A program made the position numbers and the translations under genes. DNA of 64,000 nt from Nemertoderma westbladi (taxonomy: Eukaryota > Xenacoelomorpha > Nemertodermatida > Nemertodermatidae), in NCBI GenBank assembly GCA_032718475.1, contig JAUCBJ010009057.1:1-64000 (forward strand). The letters run 5' to 3'. Positions within the stretch are counted from its first letter, which is position 1. Each line of letters starts with the position of its first letter. The notes under the pieces were generated by a model. It worked only from the letters and a program-made list of their open reading frames with translations, was not told where the DNA came from and made no database searches. Shown piece after piece: positions 49,801 through 62,100 of the stretch.

Positions 49801-52800
49801 TTGTTATTTTAATTGTATTCGTAGTTATTTTAATTGTATTTGTAGTTATTTTAATTGTATTCGTAGTTGTTTTAATAATTGTATTTGTAGTTATTTTAAT
49901 AATTGTATTCGTAGTCATTTTATTTTAATTGTATTTGTAGTTATTTTAATTGTATTCGTAGTTATTTTAACTGTATTCGTAGTTATTTTAATAATTGTAT
50001 TCGTAGTTATTTTAATTGTATTCGTTGTTATTTTAATTGTATTCGTAGTTATTTTAATTGTATTTGTAGTTATTTTAATTGTATTTGTAGTTGTTTTAAT
50101 AATTGTATTTGTAGTTATTTTAATAATTGTATTCGTAGTCATTTTATTTTAATTGTATTTGTAGTTATTTTAATGATTGTATTCCTAGTTATTTTAACTG
50201 TATTCGTAGTTATTTTAATTGTATTCGTAGTTGTTTTAATAATTGTATTTGTAGTTATTTTAATAATTGTATTCGTAGTCATTTTAATAATTGTATTCAT
50301 AGTTATTTTAATAATTGTATTTGTAGTTATTTTAATAAATGTATTCCTAGTTATTTTAACTGTATTCGTAGTTATTTTAATTGTATTCGTAGTTGTTTTA
50401 ATAATTGTATTTGTAGTTATTTTAATAATTGTATTCGTAGTCATTTTATTTTAATTGTATTCGTAGTTATTTTAACTGTATTCGTAGTTATTTTAATTGT
50501 ATTCGTAGTTGTTTTAATAATTGTATTTGTAGTTATTTTAATAATTGTATTCGTAGTCATTTTAATAATTGTATTCATAGTTATTTTAATAATTGTATTT
50601 GTAGTTATTTTAATAAATGTATTCCTAGTTATTTTAACTGTATTCGTAGTTATTTTAATTGTATTCGTAGTTGTTTTAATAATTGTATTTGTAGTTATTT
50701 TAATAATTGTATTCGTAGTCATTTTATTTTAATTGTATTCGTAGTTGTTTTAATAATTGTATTTGTAGTTATTTTAATAATTGTATTCGTAGTCATTTTA
50801 ATAATTGTATTCATAGTTATTTTAATAATTGTATTTGTAGTTATTTTAATAAATGTATTCCTAGTTATTTTAATTGTATTCGTAGTTGTTTTAATAATTG
50901 TATTTGTAGTTATTTTAATAATTGTATTCGTAGTCATTTTATTTTAATTGTATTTGTAGTTATTTTAATTGTATTCGTTGTTATTTTAATTGTATTTGTA
51001 GTTATTTTAATTGTATTCGTAGTTATTTTAATTGTATTCATAGTTATTTTAATAATTGTATTTGTAGTTATTTTAATTGTATTCATAGTTATTTTAATAA
51101 TTGTATTTGTAGTTATTTTAATTGTATTCGTAGTTATTTTAATTGTATTCGTTCTTATTTTAATTGTATTCGTAGTTATTTTAATTGTATTTGTAATTAT
51201 TTTAATTGTATTCGTAGTTATTTTAATAATTGTATTTGTAGTTATTTTAATTGTATTCGTAGTTATTTTAATAATTGTATTTGTAGTTATTTTAATTGTA
51301 TTCGTAGTTATTTTAATTGTATTCGTAGTTGTTTTAATAATTGTATTTGTAGTTATTTTAATAATTGTATTCGTAGTCATTTTAATAATTGTATTTGTAA
51401 TTATTTTAATTGTATTCGTAGTTATTTTAATAATTGTATTTGTAGTTATTTTAACTGTATTCGTAGTTATTTTAATTGTATTCATAGTTATTTTAATAAT
51501 TGTATTTGTAGTTATTTTAATAAATGTATTCCTAGTTATTTTAACTGTATTCGTAGTTATTTTAACTGTATTCGTAGTTATTTTAATTGTATTCGTAGTT
51601 GTTTTAATAATTGTATTTGTAGTTATTTTAATAATTGTATTCGTAGTCATTTTAATAATTGTATTCATAGTTATTTTAATAATTGTATTTGTAGTTATTT
51701 TAATAAATGTATTCCTAGTTATTTTAACTGTATTCGTAGTTATTTTAATTGTATTCGTAGTTGTTTTAATAATTGTATTTGTAGTTATTTTAATAATTGT
51801 ATTCGTAGTCATTTTATTTTAATTGTATTCGTAGTTGTTTTAATAATTGTATTTGTAGTTATTTTAATAATTGTATTCGTAGTCATTTTAATAATTGTAT
51901 TCATAGTTATTTTAATAATTGTATTTGTAGTTATTTTAATAAATGTATTCCTAGTTATTTTAATTGTATTCGTAGTTATTTTAATTGTATTTGTAGTTAT
52001 TTTAATTGTATTCGTAGTTGTTTTAATAATTGTATTTGTAGTTATTTTAATAATTGTATTCGTAGTCATTTTATTTTAATTGTATTTGTAGTTATTTTAA
52101 TAATTGTATTCGTAGTCATTTTATTTTAATTGTATTTGTAGTTATTTTAATTGTATTCGTTGTTATTTTAATTGTATTTGTAGTTATTTTAATTGTATTC
52201 GTAGTTATTTTAATTGTATTCATAGTTATTTTAATAATTGTATTTGTAGTTATTTTAATTGTATTCATAGTTATTTTAATAATTGTATTTGTAGTTATTT
52301 TAATTGTATTCGTTCTTATTTTAATTGTATTCGTAGTTATTTTAATTGTATTTGTAATTATTTTAATTGTATTCGTAGTTATTTTAATAATTGTATTTGT
52401 AGTTATTTTAATTGTATTCGTAGTTATTTTAATAATTGTATTTGTAGTTATTTTAATTGTATTCGTAGTTATTTTAATTGTATTCGTTGTTATTTTAATT
52501 ATATTCGTAGTTATTTTAATTGTATTTGTAATTATTTTAATTGTATTCGTAGTTATTTTAATAATTGTATTTGTAGTTATTTTAACTGTATTCGTAGTTA
52601 TTTTAATAATTGTATTTGTAGTTATTTTAATTGTATTCGTAGTTATTTTAATAATTGTATTTGTAGTTATTTTAATTGTATTCGTAGTTATTTTAATTGT
52701 ATTCGTTGTTATTTTAATTATATTCGTAGTTATTTTAATTGTATTTGTAATTATTTTAATTGTATTCGTAGTTATTTTAATAATTGTATTTGTAGTTATT

Positions 52801-55800
52801 TTAACTGTATTCGTAGTTATTTTAATTGTATTCATAGTTATTTTAATAATTGTATTTGTAGTTATTTTAATTGTATTTGTAGTTATTTTAATTGTATTCA
52901 TAGTTATTTTAATAATTGTATTTGTAGTTATTTTAATTGTATTCGTAATTATCTTAATTGTATTCGTAGTTATTTTAATTGTATTCGTAGTTATTTTAAT
53001 TGTATTCGTAGTTATTTTAATTGTATTCGTTGTTATTTTAATTATATTCGTAGTTATTTTAATTGTATTTGTAATTATTTTAATTGTATTCATAGTTATT
53101 TTAATAATTGTATTTGTAGTTATTTTAACTGTATTCGTAGTTATTTTAATTGTATTCATAGTTATTTTAATAATTGTATTTGTAGTTATTTTAATTGTAT
53201 TTGTAGTTATTTTAATTGTATTCGTAGTTATTTTAATTGTATTCGTTGTTATTTTAATTATATTCGTAGTTATTTTAATTGTATTTGTAATTATTTTAAT
53301 TGTATTCATAGTTATTTTAATAATTGTATTTGTAGTTATTTTAATTGTATTTGTAGTTATTTTAATTGTATTCGTTGTTATTTTAATTGTATTCGTAATT
53401 ATCTTAATTGTATTCGTAGTTATTTTAATTGTATTCGTAGTTATTTTAATTGTATTCGTAGTTATTTTAATTGTATTCGTTGTTATTTTAATTATATTCG
53501 TAGTTATTTTAATTGTATTCGTAGTTATTTTAATTGTATTCATAGTTATTTTAATAATTGTATTTGTAGTTATTTTAATTGTATTTGTAATTATTTTAAC
53601 TGTATTCGTAGTTATTTTAATAATTGTATTTGTAGTTATTTTAATTGTATTCGTAGTTATTTTAATAATTGTATTCGTAATTATTTTAATTGTATTCGTA
53701 GTTATTTTAATTGTATTTGTAATTATTTTAATTGTATTCATAGTTATTTTAATAATTGTATTTGTAGTTATTTTAATTGTATTTGTAATTATTTTAACTG
53801 TATTCGTAGTTATTTTAATAATTGTATTTGTAGTTATTTTAATTGTATTCGTAGTTATTTTAATAATTGTATTTGTAGTTATTTTAATTGTATTCGTAGT
53901 TATTTTAATTGTATTCGTTGTTATTTTAATTATATTCGTAGTTATTTTAATTGTATTTGTAATTATTTTAATTGTATTCGTAGTTATTTTAATAATTGTA
54001 TTTGTAGTTATTTTAACTGTATTCGTAGTTATTTTAATTGTATTCATAGTTATTTTAATAATTGTATTTGTAGTTATTTTAATTGTATTTGTAGTTATTT
54101 TAATTGTATTCGTTGTTATTTTAATTGTATTCGTAATTATCTTAATTGTATTCGTAGTTATTTTAATTGTATTTGTAGTTATTTTAATTGTATTCGTAGT
54201 TATTTTAATAATTGTATTTGTAGTTATTTTAACTGTATTCGTAGTTATTTTAATTGTATTTGTAGTTATTTTAATAATTGTATTTGTAGTTATTTTAACT
54301 GTATTCGTAGTTATTTTAATAATTGTATTTGTAGTTATTTTAACTGTATTCGTAGTTATTTTAATTGTATTCGTAGTTATTTTAATTGTATTTGTAGTTA
54401 TTTTAATTGTATTCGTAGTTATTTTAATAATTGTATTTGTAGTTATTTTAACTGTATTCGTAGTTATTTTAATTGTATTCATAGTTATTTTAATTGTATT
54501 CATAGTTATTTTAATAATTGTATTTGTAGTTATTTTAATTGTATTTGTAGTTATTTTAATTGTATTCGTTGTTATTTTAATTGTATTCGTAATTATCTTA
54601 ATTGTATTCGTAGTTATTTTAATTGTATTTGTAGTTATTTTAATTGTATTCGTAGTTATTTTAATAATTGTATTTGTAGTTATTTTAACTGTATTCGTAG
54701 TTATTTTAATTGTATTTGTAGTTATTTTAATAATTGTATTTGTAGTTATTTTAACTGTATTCGTAGTTATTTTAATAATTGTATTTGTAGTTATTTTAAC
54801 TGTATTCGTAGTTATTTTAATTGTATTTGTAGTTATTTTAATAATTGTATTTGTAGTTATTTTAACTGTATTCGTAGTTATTTTAATAATTGTATTTGTA
54901 GTTATTTTAATTGTATTTGTAGTTATTTTAATTGTATTCATAGTTATTTTAATAATTGTATTCGTAGTTATTTTAATTGTATTCGTAGTTATTTTAATTG
55001 TATTTGTAGTTATTTTAATTGTATTCGTAGTTATTTTAATAATTGTATTTGTAGTTATTTTAACTGTATTCGTAGTTATTTTAATTGTATTTGTAGCTAT
55101 TTTAATAATTGTATTCGTAGTTATTTTAATTGTATTCGTAGTCATTTTGATAATTGTATTTGTAGTTATTTTAATTGTATTCGAAGTTATTTTAATAATT
55201 GTATTTGTAGTTATTTTAATTGTATTCGTAGTTATTTTAATTGTATTCGTAGTTATTTTAATTGTATTCATAGTTATTTTAATAATTCTATTCGTAGTGA
55301 TTTTAATTGTATTCATAGTTATTTTAATAATTGTATTTGTAGTTATTTTAATAATTGTATTCCTAGTTATTTTAACTGTATTCGTAGTTATTTTAATTGT
55401 ATTCGTAGTTATTTTAATTGTATTCATAGTTATTTTAATTGTATTCATAGTTATTTTAATAATTGTATTTGTAGTTATTTTAATTGTATTCGTAGTTATT
55501 TTAATTGTATTCGTAGTTATTTTAATTGTATTCCTAGTTATTTTAATTGTATTTGTAGTTATTTTAATTGTATTCGTTGTTATTTTAATTGTATTCGTTG
55601 TTATTTTAATTGTATTCGTAGTTATTTTAATTGTATTTGTAGTTATTTTAATTGTATTCGTAGTTGTTTTAATAATTGTATTTGTAGTTATTTTAATAAT
55701 TGTATTCGTAGTCATTTTATTTTAATTGTATTTGTAGTTATTTTAATTGTATTCGTAGTTATTTTAACTGTATTCGTAGTTATTTTAATAATTGTATTCG

Positions 55801-58800
55801 TAGTTATTTTAATTGTATTCGTTGTTATTTTAATTGTATTCGTAGTTATTTTAATTGTATTTGTAGTTATTTTAATTGTATTTGTAGTTATTTTAATTGT
55901 ATTCGTAGTTGTTTTAATAATTGTATTTGTAGTTATTTTAATAATTGTATTCGTAGTCATTTTATTTTAATTGTATTTGTAGTTATTTTAATAATTGTAT
56001 TCCTAGTTATTTTAACTGTATTCGTAGTTATTTTAATTGTATTCGTAGTTGTTTTAATAATTGTATTTGTAGTTATTTTAATAATTGTATTCGTAGTCAT
56101 TTTAATAATTGTATTCATAGTTATTTTAATAATTGTATTTGTAGTTATTTTAATAAATGTATTCCTAGTTATTTTAACTGTATTCGTAGTTATTTTAATT
56201 GTATTCGTAGTTGTTTTAATAATTGTATTTGTAGTTATTTTAATAATTGTATTCGTAGTCATTTTATTTTAATTGTATTCGTAGTTATTTTAATTGTATT
56301 CGTAGTTATTTTAATTGTATTCATAGTTATTTTAATAATTGTATTTGTAGTTATTTTAATTGTATTCATAGTTATTTTAATAATTGTATTTGTAGTTATT
56401 TTAATTGTATTCGTAGTTATTTTAATTGTATTCGTTCTTATTTTAATTGTATTCGTAGTTATTTTAATTGTATTTGTAATTATTTTAATTGTATTCGTAG
56501 TTATTTTAATAATTGTATTTGTAGTTATTTTAATTGTATTCGTAGTTATTTTAATTGTATTCGTTGTTATTTTAATTATATTCGTAGTTATTTTAATTGT
56601 ATTTGTAGTTATTTTAACTGTATTCGTAGTTATTTTAATTGTATTTGTAATTATTTTAATTGTATTCGTAGTTATTTTAATAATTGTATTTGTAGTTATT
56701 TTAATTGTATTCGTAGTTATTTTAATTGTATTCGTTGTTATTTTAATTATATTCGTAATTATTTTAATTGTATTCGTAGTTATTTTAACTGTATTCGTAG
56801 TTATTTTAATAATTGTATTTGTAATTATTTTAATTGTATTCGTAGTTATTTTAATAATTGTATTTGTAGTTATTTTAACTGTATTCGTAGTTATTTTAAT
56901 TGTATTCATAGTTATTTTAATAATTGTATTTGTAGTTATTTTAATTGTATTCGTAGTTATTTTAATTGTATTCGTTGTTATTTTAATTGTATTCGTAATT
57001 ATTTTAATTGTATTCGTAGTTATTATAATTGTATTTGTAGTTATTTTAATTGTATTCGTAGTTATTTTAATAATTGTATTTGTAGTTATTTTAACTGTAT
57101 TCGTAGTTATTTTAATTGTATTTGTAGTTATTTTAATAATTGTATTTGTAGTTATTTTAACTGTATTCGTAGTTATTTTAATAATTGTATTTGTAGTTAT
57201 TTTAACTGTATTCGTAGTTATTTTAATTGTATTCGTAGTTATTTTAATAATTGTATTCGTAGTTATTTTAATTGTATTCATAGTTATTTTAATAATTAAT
57301 TGTATTTGTAGTTATTTTAACTGTATTCGTAGTTATTTTAATTGTATTCATAGTTATTTTAATAATTGTATTTGTAGTTATTTTAATTGTATTCATAGTT
57401 ATTTTAATAATTGTATTTGTAGTTATTTTAACTGTATTCGTAGTTATTTTAATTGTATTCATAGTTATTTTAATAATTGTATTTGTAGTTATTTTAATTG
57501 TATTCATAGTTATTTTAATAATTGTATTCGTAGTTATTTTAATTGTATTTGTAGTTATTTTAACTGTATTCGTAGTTATTTTAATTGTATTCATAGTTAT
57601 TTTAATAATTGTATTTGTAGTTATTTTAATTGTATTCATAGTTATTTTAATTGTATTCGTAGTTATTTTAATTGTATTCGTTGTTATTTTAATTGTATTC
57701 GTAGTTATTTTAATTGTATTCGTAGTTATTTTAATTTTATTTGTAGTTATTTTAATTGTATTTGTAGTTATTTTAATAATTGTATTTGTAGTTATTTTAA
57801 TTGTATTCGTAGTTATTTTAATTGTATTCGTTGTTATTTTAATTGTATTGGTAGTTATTTTAATTGTATTCGTAGTTATTTTAATAATTGTATTCGTAGT
57901 TATTTTAATTGTATTTGTAGTTATTTTAACTGTATTCGTAGTTATTTTAATTGTATTCATAGTTATTTTAATAATTGTATTTGTAGTTATTTTAATTGTA
58001 TTCATAGTTATTTTAATAATTGTATTTGTAGTTATTTTAATTGTATTCGTAGTTATTTTAATTGTATTCGTTGTTATTATAATTGTATTCGTAGTTATTT
58101 TAATTGTATTCGTAGTTATTTTAATAATTGTATTTGTAGTTATTTTAATTGTATTTGTAGTTATTTTAATTGTATTTGTAGTTATTTTAATTGTATTCGT
58201 AGTTATTTTAATTGTATTCGTAGTTATTTTAATTGTATTCGTTGTTATTTTAATTGTATTTGTAGTTATTTTAATTGTATTCGTAGTTATTTAACTGTAT
58301 TCGTAGTTATTTTAATTGTATTCGTAGTTATTTTAATAATTCTATTCGTAGTTATTTTAATTGTATTCGTTGTTATTTTAATTGTATTTGTAGTTATTTT
58401 AATTGTATTTGTAGTTATTTTAATTGTATTCATAGTTATTTTAATTGTATTCATAGTTATTTTAATAATTGTATTTGTAGTTATTTTAATTGTATTCGTA
58501 GTTATTTTAATTGTATTCGTTGTTATTTTAATTGTATTTGTAGTTATTTTAATTGTATTCGTAGTTATTTTAACTGTATTTGTAGTTATTTTAATTGTAT
58601 TCATAGTTATTTTAATAATTGTATTTGTAGTTATTTTAATTGTATTTGTAGTTATTTTAATTGTATTCGTAGTTATTTTAATTGTATTCATAGTTATTTT
58701 AATTGTATTCGTAGTTATTTTAATTGTATTTGTAGTTATTTTAATTGTATTCGTAGTTATTTTAATTGTATTTGTAGTTATTTTAATTGTATTTGTAGTT

Positions 58801-58868
58801 ATTTTAATTGTATTTGTAGTTATTTTAATTGTATTTGTAGTTATTTTAATTGTATTCGTAGTTATTTT
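46812..58868 (+). repeat. 12-kb satellite of 21/24-bp units with higher-order structure
   Basis: The basic unit is TTTTAATTGTATTCGTAGTTA (21 bp, variants within) or a 24-bp form with an extra ATA. Over 500 units fill the region. Blocks of about 305 bp recur almost identically at 47345-47650, 48609-48914, 50139-50444 and 55957-56262. Longer blocks of about 0.9-1.0 kb recur at 47647-48561, 48911-49918 and 56259-57281. Block junctions are marked by GTCATTTTATTTTAATTG. Because units are multiples of three without stops, both strands are open for kilobases. It lies in the intron upstream of the scramblase exon. Confidence 0.95.
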
Positions 58869-58943
58869 ATATTATAAATAATCGCACTAAAATGACTGTA
58901 ATCATTATTAAGTTTATTTCTTTTACTTATAAAATATTCACAG
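58869..58943 (+). other. 3' splice site region of scramblase intron
   Basis: Unique sequence between satellite and exon. It has a T-rich tract (TTTATTTCTTTTAC, about 58912-58925) and CAG at 58941-58943. A second CAG at 58947-58949 is an alternative acceptor six bases downstream. Confidence 0.6.
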
Positions 58944-59170
58944 ATGCAGTTTATTAGCTCCAAGATTTGAAATTTTGGATAAGGACCATTATCCTATATT
59001 CGGAATAAAGGGTCCACTTCTTATATGTGATATATTGTGGTGTTTCGATAAGACGTTTAACATCAATTCTCATCTGGATCGTAGAGGAACTCCTATTGGT
59101 GAGATCGCAAAGAAATTCAGCGGGATCGCTAAGGAACTCTTTACTGATGCCGATTTGTTTGGTGTATCAT
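58944..59170 (+). CDS. PLSCR: phospholipid scramblase, one internal exon
   Basis: About 75 residues are in frame between a 3' splice site (CAG at 58943) and a 5' splice site (GTAAGT at 59171). The translation includes APRFEILDKDHYPIFGIKGP, FNINSHLDRRGTPIGEIAKK and FSGIAKELFTDADLFGVS. This follows the scramblase core LPKFTIQ...LKISGP, then DxxFEI...GKISKxWxG, then REAFTDADNFG. Scramblases are calcium-activated or nucleic-acid-binding membrane proteins of the plasma membrane and nucleus. The segment ends at the conserved TDADxFG, where the family continues FPLDLDVKMKA; the phase (one T left over) would give Phe if the next exon starts TT. Other exons are outside the window. Both neighbouring introns carry huge tandem arrays. 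Confidence 0.87.
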
Positions 59171-62100
59171 GTAAGTACCGCAAGTATTGGTGTATCATGT
59201 AAGTACCGCAAGTATTGGTGTATCATGTAAGTACCGCAAGTATTGGTGTATCATGTAAGTACCTCAAGTATTGGTGTACCATGTAGGTACCGCAAGTATT
59301 GGTGTATCATGTAAGTACCGCAAGTATTAGTGTATCATGTAAGTACCGCAAGTATTGTGTATCATGTAAGTACCGCAAGTATTGGTGTATCATGTAAGTA
59401 CCGCAGGTATTGGTGTATCATGTAAGTACCGCAAGTATTGGTTTATCTTGTAAGTACCGCAAGTATTGGTGTATCATGTAAGTACCGCAAGTATTGGTGT
59501 ATCATGTAAGTACCGCAAGTATTGGTGTATCATGTAAGTACCGCAAGTATTGGTGTATCATGTAAGTACCGCAAGTATTGTGTATCATGTAAGTACCGCA
59601 AGTATTAGTGTATCATGTAAGTACCGCAAGTATTGTGTATCATGTAAGTACCGCAAGTATTGGTGTATCATGTAAGTACCGCAAGTATTGTGTATCATGT
59701 AAGTACCGCAAGTATTAGTGTATCATGTAAGTACCGCAAGTATTGTGTATCATGTAAGTACCGCAAGTATTGGTGTATCATGTAAGTACCGCAAGTATTG
59801 GTGTATCATGTAAGTACCGCAAGTATTAGTGTATCATGTAAGTACCGCAAGTATTGTGTATCATGTAAGTACCGCAAGTATTGGTGTATCATGTAAGTAC
59901 CGCAAGTATTGGTGTATCATGTAAGTACCGCAAGTATTGTGTATCATGTAAGTACCGCAAGTATTGGTGTATCATGTAAGTACCGCAAGTATTAGTGTAT
60001 CATGTAAGTACCGCAAGTATTAGTGTATCATGTAAGTACCGCAAGTATTGTGTATCATGTAAGTACCGCAAGTATTGGTGTATCATGTAAGTACCGCAAG
60101 TATTGTGTATCATGTAAGTACCGCAAGTATTAGTGTATCATGTAAGTACCTCAAGTATTGGTGTATCATGTAAGTACCGCAAGTTTTGGTGTATCATGTA
60201 TGTACCGCAAGTATTGTGTATCATGTAAGTACCGCAAGTATTGGTGTATCATGTAAGTACCTCAAGTATTGGTGTATCATGTAAGTACCGCAAGTTTTGG
60301 TGTATCATGTATGTACCGCAAGTATTGTGTATCATGTAAGTACCGCAAGTATTGGTGTATCATGTAAGTACCGCAGGTATTGGTGTATCATGTAAGTACT
60401 GCAAGTATTGGTGTATCATGTAAGTACTGCAAGTTTTGGTGTATCATGTATGTACCGCAAGTATTGTGTATCATGTAAGTACCTCAAGTATTGGTGTATC
60501 ATGTAAGTACCGCAAGTTTTGGTGTATCATGTATGTACCGCAAGTATTGTGTATCATGTAAGTACCGCAAGTATTGGTGTATCATGTAAGTACCGCAAGT
60601 ATTGGTGTATCATGTAAGTACCGCAAGTATTGGTGTATCATGTAAGTACCGCAAGTATTGTGTATCATGTAAGTACCTCAAGTATTGGTGTATCATGTAA
60701 GTACCGCAAGTTTTGGTGTATCATGTATGTACCGCAAGTATTGTGTATCATGTAAGTACCGCAAGTATTGGTGTATCATGTAAGTACCGCAGGTATTGGT
60801 GTATCATGTAAGTACTGCAAGTATTGGTGTATCATGTAAGTACTGCAAGTTTTGGTGTATCATGTATGTACCGCAAGTATTGTGTATCATGTAAGTACCT
60901 CAAGTATTGGTGTATCATGTAAGTACCGCAAGTATTGGTGTATCATGTATGTACCGCAAGTATTGTGTATCATGTAAGTACCGCAAGTATTGGTGTATCA
61001 TGTAAGTACCGCAGGTATTGGTGTATCATGTAAGTACTGCAAGTATTGGTGTATCATGTAAGTACTGCAAGTTTTGGTGTATCATGTATGTACCGCAAGT
61101 ATTGTGTATCATGTAAGTACCTCAAGTATTGGTGTATCATGTAAGTACCGCAAGTATTGGTGTATCATGTATGTACCGCAAGTATTGTGTATCATGTAAG
61201 TACCGCAAGTATTGTGTATCATGTAAGTACCGCAAGTATTAGTGTATCATGTAAGTACCTCAAGTATTGGTGTATCATGTAAGTACCGCAAGTATTGGTG
61301 TATCATGTATGTACCGCAAGTATTGGTGTATCATGTAAGTACCGCAAGTATTGGTGTATCATGTAAGTACCGCAGGTATTGGTGTATCATGTAAGTACCG
61401 CAAGTATTGGTGTATCATGTAAGTACCGCAAGTATTGTGTATCATGTAAGTACCGCAAGTATTGGTGTATCATGTAAGTACCGCAAGTATTGGTGTACCA
61501 TGTAAGTACCGCAAGTATTGGTGTATCATGTAAGTACCGCAAGTATTGGTGTATCATGTAAGTACCGCAAGTATTGGTGTATCATGTAAGTACCGCAAGT
61601 ATTGTGTATCATGTAAGTACCGCAAGTATTGTGTATCATGTAAGTACCGCAAGTATTGTGTATCATGTAAGTACCGCAAGTATTGGTGTATCATGTAAGT
61701 ACCGCAAGTATTGGTGTATCATGTAAGTACCGCAAGTATTGGTGTATCATGTAAGTACCGCAAGTATTGGTGTATCATGTAAGTACCGCAAGTATTGGTG
61801 TATCATGTAAGTACCGCAAGTATTGGTGTATCATGTAAGTACCGCAAGTATTGGTGTATCATGTAAGTACCGCAAGTATTGGTGTATCATGTAAGTACCG
61901 CAAGTATTGGTGTATCATGTAAGTACCGCAAGTATTGGTGTATCATGTAAGTACCGCAAGTATTGGTGTATCATGTAAGTACCGCAAGTATTGGTGTATC
62001 ATGTAAGTACCGCAAGTATTGGTGTATCATGTAAGTACCGCAAGTATTGGTGTATCATGTAAGTACCGCAAGTATTGGTGTATCATGTAAGTACCGCAAG

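Noticed and set aside
52116-55715. A 1,199-codon minus-strand open frame (and many shorter ones, both strands) across 46.8-58.7 kb
   Set aside because: The 21/24-bp satellite unit is a multiple of three without stop codons, so open frames arise automatically. There are no real start contexts or domain features.
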